DNA of 64,000 bases. Source: an uncultured Clostridia bacterium (GTDB lineage: Bacteria; Bacillota; Clostridia; Christensenellales; Borkfalkiaceae). This document shows positions 13,209 through 21,984 of the stretch, piece by piece (position 1 is the stretch's first letter; every line of letters begins with the position of its first letter). The stretch covers positions 62,001-126,000 of the forward strand of contig CAMWME010000004.1 of the NCBI GenBank assembly GCA_947175325.1. The letters are read 5' to 3'. The notes beneath the pieces are model-generated. The model was not told the origin of the DNA. It searched no databases and saw only the letters and a program-made list of their open reading frames with translations. The translations under genes and the position numbers were made by a program.

Positions 13209-16200
13209 TTAATAGTTACCCGTTAAGCTGAATGCACCCGTTTGAGGCGTAGACCATACGCTGCCGTCTGGCAAAGTAAAGGTTAAAGTTACAACCATAT
13301 TCCAGCTACCGTATTTAGCAGAACCCCAACTGTCCTTTAGTACGACGGTTTGCTTTTCCAATTTGCTTTGATAGCCGTCGAAATTGTAGGGATAATCACT
13401 GCTTGATTTGTCCTTAATAAGGTGCATAGTATAGCTTGTTTTCGTGCAGTTAATGTTTTCAATGAGGCTGTAAGTGCCTTCGAAGTGATAGGATACTTCG
13501 CTTTCGAAAGTATAGCGATAGTATAGCGTTTGCGCCCAACCTTCGCGATAGTCGTCTCTTGAAGAAGTACAGCTGATATCGGCTTTAAGCCAAAGAGCTT
13601 CTAAGGTTACTGAGCCCGCGTCAACAAACTCGGAAACCGAAGTAACTTGGCGCCAGTTGCCGTTATCGTTGTACCACCATCCGACGAAGGTATAACCCTC
13701 TGCGGTAGCGTCTGCAACGACGTAATCAGAACCTTCTTCAAAGCCGACGGGAAGGGATTTATAAGTTCCGTCATAGCCCGCATAGTTGAATTCAACCGTG
13801 CTGTTAAGCTTCACTTTTAACGGGGTCTTGACGTACTCCAACTTAAACGACGTATCTCCCGTTACTGCCGTGCCGTTTGCGGGGGTGCCGTTTTTGTCTA
13901 CCCATTGAACGGTGTAGCCTTCAAGCTCGGGGCACTCGGGCATATTACCGAAGTTAAGAACGTCGTTTTCGCGGTAAATAACGCTGTAAAGTTCTTTGCC
14001 GTTTTCGTCCGTAAACGATACTGTATAAGCTTTGCTCCAAATTGCCGTGTACTCGGTATCGGATTTAAGCGTTACCAAGCCGTAACGAACGCCGTCTTCT
14101 TCAACGTAGCCTTCAAATTGCACGTTATTCGTTCCGTACTGAGTGGTAGCCGTGTAACCGCTAATTATATGGCTTAAACCGTCCAAAGTTACGGAAACGC
14201 CAATCGGAAGCTTGACGTACGAACCGCAAGCCCATTTGAAACTGCTATCCGTATACTTTAAGTCGTATTCGCTTGTAACGGTTACGTCCATATTGAAGAG
14301 GTCGTCAGAACTATCCGTGTAGCCCTCTTCTATTTGCTCGTTCGGGTTGCAGTAAGTGAAGCTACCCCAGAAATCAAGGTCAACCACATTATTGACAAGT
14401 GTCAAATTGGATTTAATAATTTGAAGCGACCTTACCGTATACGAGCCGTCTTCGTTCAAGTCTGCGCTGAACTTTAAGGGGATATTGGAAGTAGTCATAC
14501 CTATAAGGCTCGTCAATAATCCGCCGTTAATTGCAATGGTCCAGCTTGCACCCGTTGAGGTCTGTTCCGAAACGTAGTATGCAAGTATAGCGTCAAGATA
14601 TTGACCGTAATCGAAGCCATCGAAGTTAACGCCGCTGCCGCTGTTGTTGCCGGCACCGTCAAGTCTTTCGGTAACCGTCGGACCTAAACTGAGTATGAAT
14701 ATGATGTTGTCCATCATATTGTTAGAAAATTCTTCTAACGTCATCGAACGGACTTCAACACTCGGAGTGGACAGTTTTTTCTCTGACCAACCTTCATACT
14801 GGGTGTATTTTACTTTTCTTATGATAATGTCGCCGCCGCCTTGGTTACTTCCGAGATGCATGGAAAGGTAAACGTCCGCTTTGCCGTCTATTACCACTTG
14901 ACCGACCATTCCGACGCTATCGTAATAGATATGCGCGTCAAGGGAAACGTTGTTCGTTTCTTGGTCAATGTAAACCGCCAACGACTTAATTTGAATTTCA
15001 GCCTCTTTTAATTTAAGACCTATTATATTAATTTTAGCCGTTACGCTGCCTTGTAATAGGTAATAGTGATTTAAGTCGTACTCGTCTTCGGTGCCTTCCA
15101 CTTTGTGGGTTGCGGAATTGATTAAGCCGTTTACAAGCGTATCAAGCCCGTCGGCGTTGAGATAACCTTTCAAATCCTTGTTCGCATCGGGGCGGATAAT
15201 TTCGTCGTAGCCGAGCTGCAAACCGAGATTGAGTTTATTGGAGAGATTTTCGCCGAAGTAGATATTATCAAGGTTCACGCCGCCGACGTAGTAAACGCCG
15301 TCTTTATTGAGCCTTGTGAACTCAACGGTGAGGTTATCAATGCTTTCATTATTATATATTAAAGAAGAATTGAGCACAAATATTAAGCTTTCGTCGGTGG
15401 TTTTGATGCTTGAAACGTATTTATCCGACAGTAAGAAGTTGGATTTTTCAACATCTTTCACTGTGCTGTCGACGTTGCCGAAGAGGTTACTCAAAAGCTC
15501 TTCAAGGCTGACGCCGAGAATTTGCGGAATGAGACTGTCACCGAGAGAGGCGAATTTGTCTTGCACGCTCTTGGGAAGATATTTGCTTATAAGCATATCG
15601 TCAAGCAATCCGGAAATTTGTGCGATAGCCGTGATAATCTCATCGCGGTTCTCTGCTTTGATTTCGATTTGGTCAAGGTCAAGATTAGCCATTGCGCCGA
15701 CCATTGAAACGAGAGTTAAAATTTCGTCAACGGGAGCGTAAATCTGTAAAGCGTTTGTGCTTTGCTCATACTTGGAAACCGAAAGGTAAACGTCGTAATT
15801 GCCGTCCTTGGTGTAGCCGCCGGTCGTTTTGCCGTTCGCGTCAACGCCAATGGGATTAGCGTCCATTAAGACGAGGTCGATATAAAGGCTGTCGTCTGCG
15901 GGCTGCTTAGCGGTAAGACCGATATTGAGGTGTATATACGCCTTGCTGTCAACTTCCGTGCCGTCTTCGTCCACGCTTACCGTGCCCTTATCATATTCCA
16001 GAGCCGCTTTGAAGGTGTACTTGATTTCGTCGCCCGTATACAGCGAGCCTTTAACCGTTGCCGAGATGTGGTCGCCGATGAGGCTTTCTACGATTTTGTG
16101 CCCCTCTTTGAGGACGTCAACGTATTCTTCCTTTGCCTCGTCGCTTAAGGCTTCAAGCGTATCTTCGCTTAACGCCACCGTTGCAACGGCGTCTACGCCG

Positions 16201-18836
16201 AGAATGCTTAACTCTACGCTTGCGCTTATACCTTCCGACAAATCAAGTTCAGCCGAAACGGGAACGAATGCGTTAAACAAAGTAAGGTCTGCATTGGTAG
16301 AAATGGTTTTACCGTCGCCTATGAGGTTGGTCAAAAGCTGTTTAATCGCGTCGGGTAAATCAACCGGTATAATTTCGCTGCCGCCCAAGGACGAGAGAAT
16401 TGCGGTATCGGTTAAATCCATTTCGTTGAGATTTAACGTAACCTTAGTGGTGCCGACCTTGAGGTAAAGCGATTTTGAAGTAAAGTCAAAGTAAACCGCA
16501 AGTCCGCCGAAATCTGCGCGGATTTCCTTTACAGCGCCGTCTTTAAGACACAGCGCCACCTTGCCTTCGAGAACGGCTCCGTCGCGTATGCCGGTCGCCT
16601 CGTCGGTAAGCCCCGTCATAAGGGTTAAGCTAACGTCGAAGGTAATAGTGGTATTTAAAATATCTTGATAATCTTCGACGTCGGGAAGGGTTACCTTCTC
16701 GTTGCTAAGTGCCGCGCTAACCGTAAGGTTGAGGTTATCAATCTTCAAGCCCGCGTCAACTTTCAGCCCGCCGAAAAGACGAATATCGAGCGCCGCTTTA
16801 AGTGCGGTTCCAAGCGCGTCTATATTAATATCAAGGCTAGTGCCGAGAGAAGTTTCGCTTGTTGAAAGGTTCGCTAAAACGTCCGTCAAAAGCGAATTTA
16901 TTTCAAGCGAGCCAAGCGTTGAGGGCAAGTCCGCATCGCCCGTGCCGAGCGTGGAAGTATCGAGTGAATATTTGACGCTACCCTTGCTTAAATAAAGCAT
17001 ATTATGGGGGTAATCGTAATAAACGGTAATATCGTCAAGCTTAGCGTATACGCCCGCAAACGCGCCGTTTTGCATTATAATTTTTGCAAGCCCGTCAAGC
17101 GTGAAGCCGTTTAAGTTGAGTGAAATATCTAAGGTAATTCCATCGTTTAAAATATCTTGGTACGCCGCCGTATCGGTGGGAATTGCGGGCTTGTCGTTTT
17201 CCGTTCCGAAGGAAAGCTTCGCCTTAACTACCTTTTCACCGAGGGGAATTTCAGCCTTTAAGAAGTTGAGTTCAACTCCGCCGTCCTGTGCCTTTTGGAA
17301 CTCGAACTCCATAGGAACCGTAAGTCCGAAAAGCTCCACTTCGGAATTTAAAGTTGCAACCCCCGTTTCCTCGTTGAGGATAAACGTGCCTTGCGTCATT
17401 TCGTCCATCAAAGCCGCAACGTCGAAGCCGCCGAGAAGGTCGCCGCCGTCTTCGCCCTCTTCGCCCGAAGAAAGCAAGCCGCCAATATCAAGTTTGTATT
17501 TTGACGCGCCGTCGTTTACGTAAAGGGTTTCACCGTCAAGCCAAACGAGGATATCGCCGAGTTTGGCGGAAAGACCGCTGAAGCTGCTGTTTTCCATTTC
17601 CACGGAAACAACGCCGTTTAAATTCAAATCGTCAATATTTAAACCGACGTTGAATACCGCGCCTTCCGTAAGCACGCTTGCAAACGCGCCCGAAAGATAG
17701 CCCATTGCGTTGTCGGTGTTTTCTTCTTCTTTTGCACCGTCAACTAAGGAATCCTTCACTCTGTCGTATTCCGAAGAGAAATAATCTTTCCAGAAAGAGT
17801 TGACTGCGTTTTCTTCGCCGTAATCGAACTTGACTTTGGTATTGGAAGTACAGCTGGGAGCAAAGTTTGCAGCGATGGGAGCGTTGTATGAATCTGAAAT
17901 TTCAAATTCGAGAATGCGCCAATTCTCGTCGAAGACGTAGGTTACCGAAGTTGAATGTATCGTAGGGCAGTCGTACAAGTCGCCCGTAACCTTCATCTGT
18001 AATTTATAATAGTAGTCCGCGCTGGTTTCGTCCTCTCCCGTGTTGACGTTAAGGTTAAGCGTCATCGCGTAAGTGCCGTCGCCGTTATCCGTAACGGAAT
18101 ATTCGGCTGCGTTGGCGATGGTAAGCTCGTTAAGTACGTATACGGAGAACTCCGAAGGCGGGAAGCCGCGGTTCATTTTATATGTATTAACCGTCATAGC
18201 TTGCGCTTCGCCCGTCGACCAAGGAGTGTTCATCTTGTCGAAGTCCTTGTTCGCGGAGGGGCGCCACATAACGACGCCGTTTGCAACGCAGAACTGGGTT
18301 GCCTTTGACGAGAAGCCTTTTGCCACGTCTGCGGAAATCAACACGTCGTCGTAATACTGCTTGTAGGTTTCAACCGTCTGCGAAAAGCCCAGCGATATAA
18401 CCGTTGAGAACATCTCCGACGACCAGTATTCTTGATTTTGAAGAACGTAGTTCAAATAACCGACGTTTTCAACGAGAGTGTGGTCAGTGGGTTTGGTACC
18501 GTCCGAGGGAGCCGTGAAGCAAACGGTTTGGAAGTCTTGGTTCAGCTCGGTAGTCTTTTTGGGTGAAAAAAAGCCCACGCCCACTACCGCTATCGCACCG
18601 ACTGCACCGACTGCAGCAACCGCGGCGAACTTACGCATACGGCGAACGTGTTTTAAACCGAGGGGTTTACGCCTTTTAACGCGAACCTCACCCTTTAAAT
18701 TCTTAAGTTTATCGTGAAGACCGGCACGGCGGTTAACCGATTTATCGCGCTTGACTTTTTTCGTTTCCTTAAAGCCGGCGTTTTTAACTACGTGCAGTTC
18801 TTCAAACCCTTGTTGGGGCTTAGTTTTCTTTATCAT
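13209..18836 (-). CDS. Giant membrane-anchored repeat protein with InlB/Listeria-Bacteroides-like C-terminal repeats
   Basis: 1875 aa; basic N-terminus followed by one TM (FAAVAAVGAVGAIAVVGVGFF), repeated ~170-aa units ending YQDILN, and YTVSFTDENGKELYSVIYRENDVLNF...YTVQWVDKNGTPA / FVGWWYNDNG segments. Confidence 0.85.
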   Translation of the reverse strand: MIKKTKPQQGFEELHVVKNAGFKETKKVKRDKSVNRRAGLHDKLKNLKGEVRVKRRKPLGLKHVRRMRKFAAVAAVGAVGAIAVVGVGFFSPKKTTELNQDFQTVCFTAPSDGTKPTDHTLVENVGYLNYVLQNQEYWSSEMFSTVISLGFSQTVETYKQYYDDVLISADVAKGFSSKATQFCVANGVVMWRPSANKDFDKMNTPWSTGEAQAMTVNTYKMNRGFPPSEFSVYVLNELTIANAAEYSVTDNGDGTYAMTLNLNVNTGEDETSADYYYKLQMKVTGDLYDCPTIHSTSVTYVFDENWRILEFEISDSYNAPIAANFAPSCTSNTKVKFDYGEENAVNSFWKDYFSSEYDRVKDSLVDGAKEEENTDNAMGYLSGAFASVLTEGAVFNVGLNIDDLNLNGVVSVEMENSSFSGLSAKLGDILVWLDGETLYVNDGASKYKLDIGGLLSSGEEGEDGGDLLGGFDVAALMDEMTQGTFILNEETGVATLNSEVELFGLTVPMEFEFQKAQDGGVELNFLKAEIPLGEKVVKAKLSFGTENDKPAIPTDTAAYQDILNDGITLDISLNLNGFTLDGLAKIIMQNGAFAGVYAKLDDITVYYDYPHNMLYLSKGSVKYSLDTSTLGTGDADLPSTLGSLEINSLLTDVLANLSTSETSLGTSLDINIDALGTALKAALDIRLFGGLKVDAGLKIDNLNLTVSAALSNEKVTLPDVEDYQDILNTTITFDVSLTLMTGLTDEATGIRDGAVLEGKVALCLKDGAVKEIRADFGGLAVYFDFTSKSLYLKVGTTKVTLNLNEMDLTDTAILSSLGGSEIIPVDLPDAIKQLLTNLIGDGKTISTNADLTLFNAFVPVSAELDLSEGISASVELSILGVDAVATVALSEDTLEALSDEAKEEYVDVLKEGHKIVESLIGDHISATVKGSLYTGDEIKYTFKAALEYDKGTVSVDEDGTEVDSKAYIHLNIGLTAKQPADDSLYIDLVLMDANPIGVDANGKTTGGYTKDGNYDVYLSVSKYEQSTNALQIYAPVDEILTLVSMVGAMANLDLDQIEIKAENRDEIITAIAQISGLLDDMLISKYLPKSVQDKFASLGDSLIPQILGVSLEELLSNLFGNVDSTVKDVEKSNFLLSDKYVSSIKTTDESLIFVLNSSLIYNNESIDNLTVEFTRLNKDGVYYVGGVNLDNIYFGENLSNKLNLGLQLGYDEIIRPDANKDLKGYLNADGLDTLVNGLINSATHKVEGTEDEYDLNHYYLLQGSVTAKINIIGLKLKEAEIQIKSLAVYIDQETNNVSLDAHIYYDSVGMVGQVVIDGKADVYLSMHLGSNQGGGDIIIRKVKYTQYEGWSEKKLSTPSVEVRSMTLEEFSNNMMDNIIFILSLGPTVTERLDGAGNNSGSGVNFDGFDYGQYLDAILAYYVSEQTSTGASWTIAINGGLLTSLIGMTTSNIPLKFSADLNEDGSYTVRSLQIIKSNLTLVNNVVDLDFWGSFTYCNPNEQIEEGYTDSSDDLFNMDVTVTSEYDLKYTDSSFKWACGSYVKLPIGVSVTLDGLSHIISGYTATTQYGTNNVQFEGYVEEDGVRYGLVTLKSDTEYTAIWSKAYTVSFTDENGKELYSVIYRENDVLNFGNMPECPELEGYTVQWVDKNGTPANGTAVTGDTSFKLEYVKTPLKVKLNSTVEFNYAGYDGTYKSLPVGFEEGSDYVVADATAEGYTFVGWWYNDNGNWRQVTSVSEFVDAGSVTLEALWLKADISCTSSRDDYREGWAQTLYYRYTFESEVSYHFEGTYSLIENINCTKTSYTMHLIKDKSSSDYPYNFDGYQSKLEKQTVVLKDSWGSAKYGSWNMVVTLTFTLPDGSVWSTPQTGAFSLTGNY

Positions 18837-18904
18837 ATCTTTTCTCCGGCAAGCGAGTTGCCGATTATGCCTTAGTTTATTATGTTATAAGTCTAAAACT
18901 TTTA

Positions 18905-19045
18905 TGACAAAATGTCAAGTTTGTAATGAAAATATATGATAATTTTTTGTCAAAAATTAAGATTTTTTTTAATTTTTACCCAATTTTAAGCCAAAATATC
19001 CCAAACCGAGATAAAATTGTCATATTTTTGTATGACATTGTGACA
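18905..19045. promoter_or_regulatory. Cluster of TGACA/TGTCA half-sites upstream of the giant surface protein gene
   Basis: TGACAAAATGTCA (18905-18917), TGTCA (18948-18952), TGTCATA-N6-TATGACA (19018-19037), TGACA (19041-19045). Confidence 0.4.
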
Positions 19046-19096
19046 AAATCCGAGCAAACTAACATTATTATATAATGGGAAAAAACGTAAAAAATG

Positions 19097-19120
19097 AGCC
19101 TTGCCGAAAGCGGCAAGGCT
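19097..19120. terminator. Hairpin terminator
   Basis: AGCCTTGCCG-aaag-CGGCAAGGCT adjacent to the 19126 stop. Confidence 0.7.
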
Positions 19121-19125
19121 GTAAT

Positions 19126-19350
19126 TTACTGCTTGGAGGTATCGCTTTTCTCGTCCTTTTCTTCGTCCTTTTTTTGCTTACGCATAATAAAAAACTTGCG
19201 TACCGCCATTACGAAGCACCCCGCGCCCACGAGCATGAACACGGCAACTTGAGTGGCACTGCCGCAAAATATATAGTAAATACCGAGACCGATACAGACG
19301 AGTCCGCACACAATCTCGACGATAATAACCCAAAGACTGTTCTTTTCCAT
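19126..19350 (-). CDS. Small hypothetical membrane protein
   Basis: 74 aa with two hydrophobic segments and a charged C-terminus; followed by a hairpin terminator on the same strand. Confidence 0.6.
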   Translation of the reverse strand: MEKNSLWVIIVEIVCGLVCIGLGIYYIFCGSATQVAVFMLVGAGCFVMAVRKFFIMRKQKKDEEKDEKSDTSKQ

Positions 19351-19424
19351 TTTTCGTACCCGTATTTATTATAGCACCAAATTTTTAAAATAGAAAGTAT
19401 TTAACGCGGAATTTTAATAATGGC

Positions 19425-19454
19425 TTGACAGCGGCAATTATTTTAAGTTAAAAT
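19425..19454 (+). promoter_or_regulatory. Promoter immediately upstream of yggS
   Basis: TTGACA - 18 bp - TAAAAT ending 7 bp before the ATG. Confidence 0.5.
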
Positions 19455-19461
19455 TTTTTTT

Positions 19462-20139
19462 ATGATAGAAGAAAACGTGAAAAAGCTTTTAAAAGAAATA
19501 CCTTGTAAAAACCCGTTCGGGGAAAAGGTTACGCTTGTTGCAGCGGTTAAATTGCAGACCGCAGATAGCATTAACTCAGCCATATGTGGGGGTGTAACCG
19601 ATATCGGCGATAATCACGTGCAAGAATTTAGGGACAAATTCGACCTAATAAAAGGCAACCCCCGCCGCCATATTATAGGGCATCTGCAAACGAATAAAAT
19701 TAAATATCTCGTGGGGAAGGTTGACCTTTACCACTCGATTGACAGATTGAATTTAGCCGAAGAGCTTTCAAAACGGAGTGCAAACGCGGGCGTAACCTCT
19801 AACGTTTTAATACAGATAAATATAGGCAACGAGGAAACAAAAGGCGGATTTGCGCTTGAAGAAGCCGAAGAAGCTTATAAAAAGATAAGCGCACTGCCAG
19901 CTTTAAAGGTTGAGGGGCTTATGGCTATGCTCCCCTTTGACAGCGACGAGGCGCGGCTAAGGGGCTTGGCAAAAGCTATGCGCCGAAAGTTTGACGAACT
20001 GAACGAAAGAGGCGCGAATTTGAAGTACCTTTCAATGGGAATGAGCGGAGACTGGAAACTCTGCATAGAAGAAGGCAGCAATATGATACGCCTCGGCACC
20101 GCTATATTCGGTGCAAGAAATTATAAACGTTCCGTTTAA
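19462..20139 (+). CDS. yggS: YggS family pyridoxal phosphate homeostasis protein
   Basis: 225 aa; LVAAVKLQ, IGDNHVQEFRDK, HIIGHLQTNK, QINIGNEETKGGF, LSMGMSGD. Confidence 0.93.
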   Translation: MIEENVKKLLKEIPCKNPFGEKVTLVAAVKLQTADSINSAICGGVTDIGDNHVQEFRDKFDLIKGNPRRHIIGHLQTNKIKYLVGKVDLYHSIDRLNLAEELSKRSANAGVTSNVLIQINIGNEETKGGFALEEAEEAYKKISALPALKVEGLMAMLPFDSDEARLRGLAKAMRRKFDELNERGANLKYLSMGMSGDWKLCIEEGSNMIRLGTAIFGARNYKRSV

Positions 20140-20308
20140 TCGGGTTTCCTAACCGCTTTTGCGGTGAGCAAATTAGGTGCAAATCAAACGTTAAAATTGC
20201 GATTGCCCCCAACATATGCTTGAAATAACGAAAAAAAGACTATAATAAAAGTATCTAATGCATACTACTTTTACGGCGGTATGCTTAATAAAATTCAAGG
20301 GGGAAATT

Positions 20309-20818
20309 TTGAAGAAATTATCCGTTGTATGCATTGCGTTTGCTTTGAGTATCTTGGTCGTTTTAAGCGGTTGTACAAACAAAGGCGCAAGGGTATTTAA
20401 ATACCTTAAAGACACAAAGGAGTTTGCCGATACTAGCATTGACTACGATATAAGTCTGACGGTAAACGACGACTTATCGTTCGTCTTAAACGTTTCGTGC
20501 AATGAGGAAGCGTTAAAGGATTATCATGCCGAAGGTTCGAATATGGAATATTTAGGCTGCTACGAAACCTCGTTTACTACAGAATGGTTAGGTGTTACGC
20601 AGAACAACACTAAATACGAACACGCAGTAAAACTGACCGGTGCAACCGTAGAAATAGACGGCAAAGAAGAAGTTTTTTATTTGGTTGCGTCTACCACTTC
20701 GAAGCGTTCCGATTCGTATTATCTTACGCTCGTCCATCACTTGGATTTTGAAGATTACGACAGCAATCTTTCAAAAATCGTAAACGGCTACCCAAGTTAC
20801 GTGCTTCACAAAAAATAA
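20309..20818 (+). CDS. Hypothetical lipoprotein
   Basis: TTG start preceded by AAGGGGG; KKLSVVCIAFALSILVVLSGCTN lipobox. Confidence 0.75.
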   Translation: MKKLSVVCIAFALSILVVLSGCTNKGARVFKYLKDTKEFADTSIDYDISLTVNDDLSFVLNVSCNEEALKDYHAEGSNMEYLGCYETSFTTEWLGVTQNNTKYEHAVKLTGATVEIDGKEEVFYLVASTTSKRSDSYYLTLVHHLDFEDYDSNLSKIVNGYPSYVLHKK

Positions 20819-20834
20819 TTAAATTTCGGCGTAG

Positions 20835-20866
20835 AAAAAAGACCTTGTTTTCGCAAGGTCTTTTTA
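20835..20866. terminator. Bidirectional hairpin terminator
   Basis: AAAAAAGACCTTG-ttttcg-CAAGGTCTTTTT between convergent genes. Confidence 0.85.
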
Positions 20867-20879
20867 ATTTGTTATTTAA

Positions 20880-21134
20880 TTAGTCACCTTTGAAGGGAAG
20901 CAAGTCCGCAATTCTTGCGCGCTTGATAGCTTTGGAAAGCTCTCTTTGATGCTTTGCACAAGTACCGCTCATTCTGCGGGGAAGCATTTTGCCGCTTTCG
21001 GTTACGAACTTTTTGAGTTTTGCAACGTCCTTATAGTCGATAACCGTAGTCTTCTCTTGGCAGAATACGCAAACCTTTTTGCGGGGAAATCTTTTATACG
21101 CCTTTTTAGCGGGCGCTACTTTATTTTCTTCCAT
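20880..21134 (-). CDS. rpsR: 30S ribosomal protein S18
   Basis: 84 aa; [10 protein letters not shown]...[42 protein letters not shown]. Confidence 0.97.
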   Translation of the reverse strand: MEENKVAPAKKAYKRFPRKKVCVFCQEKTTVIDYKDVAKLKKFVTESGKMLPRRMSGTCAKHQRELSKAIKRARIADLLPFKGD

Positions 21135-21151
21135 AATTTATCTCCTTGAAA

Positions 21152-21565
21152 TTAGAAGGGAATATCGCTGTCGTCGTCGAAGGGTTGAAGCTGAGGCTTG
21201 GAGCCGGCCCTTTGCGTGGGCGCGGGTGCGTCGAATTCGTCGCCGCTACCTTTGGGCGAGAGGAACTCTACGTCTTGACAAACGATGTCAATGCCCGTGC
21301 GCTTAATGCCCTGGCTGTCCTCGTAATTCCTAAGCTCTATAGAACCCGATACCGCAACTTTGTTGCCCTTTCTTGCATAGCGGGCAACCGTTTCACCTAA
21401 ACCGCGCCATGCAACGCAGTTAAAAAAGTCTGTCTTTCTTTCACCGTCGCCGGCTGCATAAGTCCTATTGACTGCAATGGCAAAACGGCAAATCTTAATT
21501 CCGCCCGAAGTTTCGGTAAGTTCGGGGTCGCGCGTTAAATTCCCTATTAAAAATACTTTGTTCAT
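21152..21565 (-). CDS. ssb: Single-stranded DNA-binding protein
   Basis: 137 aa; MNKVFLIGNLTRDPELTETSGG...DFFNCVAWRG...C-terminal DDSDIPF. Confidence 0.97.
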   Translation of the reverse strand: MNKVFLIGNLTRDPELTETSGGIKICRFAIAVNRTYAAGDGERKTDFFNCVAWRGLGETVARYARKGNKVAVSGSIELRNYEDSQGIKRTGIDIVCQDVEFLSPKGSGDEFDAPAPTQRAGSKPQLQPFDDDSDIPF

Positions 21566-21581
21566 AATTTTATCCTTTGGT

Positions 21582-21866
21582 TTATGCTTTTACGGTTATC
21601 ATTCTTCTTAAGACTTCGGACGAAAGGTCGGAAACTCTTTCAAGTTCCTTAACAGCCGCTCCGTCAGCCTCGAAAGTCATTACCGTGTAATCGCCGTCGT
21701 TTTTGTAGTTGATGGGGTAAGCAAGCTTTTTAACGCCCCACTTGTCAACGGAAACCACGCTGCCGCCCTTGGACGTAACTACGTCCTCGAACTTCTTCCC
21801 GATTGCTTCCTTCGCTTCGTCAGCCAAAGACGCGTCGAGAATGTAAATCATCTCGTAAGTTTTCAT
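21582..21866 (-). CDS. rpsF: 30S ribosomal protein S6
   Basis: MKTYEMIYILDASLADEAKEAI...VDKWGVKKLAYPINYKNDGDYTVMTFEA; start at ATG 21866 after GGGAGGTG. Confidence 0.95.
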   Translation of the reverse strand: MKTYEMIYILDASLADEAKEAIGKKFEDVVTSKGGSVVSVDKWGVKKLAYPINYKNDGDYTVMTFEADGAAVKELERVSDLSSEVLRRMITVKA

Positions 21867-21921
21867 TTTTTCACCTCCCGGACTTAATCGGCATACCACC
21901 TACGGTATGCAAGGTAAATGC
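21867..21921 (-). promoter_or_regulatory. Candidate S6:S18-binding leader of the rpsF operon
   Basis: Minus-strand ACCTT-GCATACC-gtaggt-GGTATGC-CGATTAAGTCCGGG-AGGTG: two nested helices with a CCG in the 3' internal loop, overlapping the SD. Confidence 0.5.
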
Positions 21922-21984
21922 ACTTACTGTGCTAAACTATATTATAATAGTTTTATTTTTTTGTCAACTCATTTTGTGCGGTTT

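Noticed and set aside
16998-17010. ACCCCCATAATATGC on the minus strand resembling the left half of the recurrent element
   Set aside because: Matches only the first half of the motif and is explained by the coding sequence YPHNMLYL.
19075-19374. 99-aa plus-strand ORF opposite the 19126-19350 gene
   Set aside because: Its N-terminal part reads through the terminator hairpin; the minus-strand ORF has a better membrane-protein profile and a terminator in the correct place.
20140-20200. Possible riboswitch-like nested hairpin (CCTAACCGC-tttt-GCGG...TTAGG) after yggS
   Set aside because: Short and matching no riboswitch I know; probably the yggS terminator or chance structure.
20880-21134. S18 with CxxC...CxxH zinc ligands as a special zinc-regulated paralogue
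   Set aside because: This is the ordinary zinc-binding form in the standard rpsF-ssb-rpsR operon; nothing unusual without seeing a second copy.
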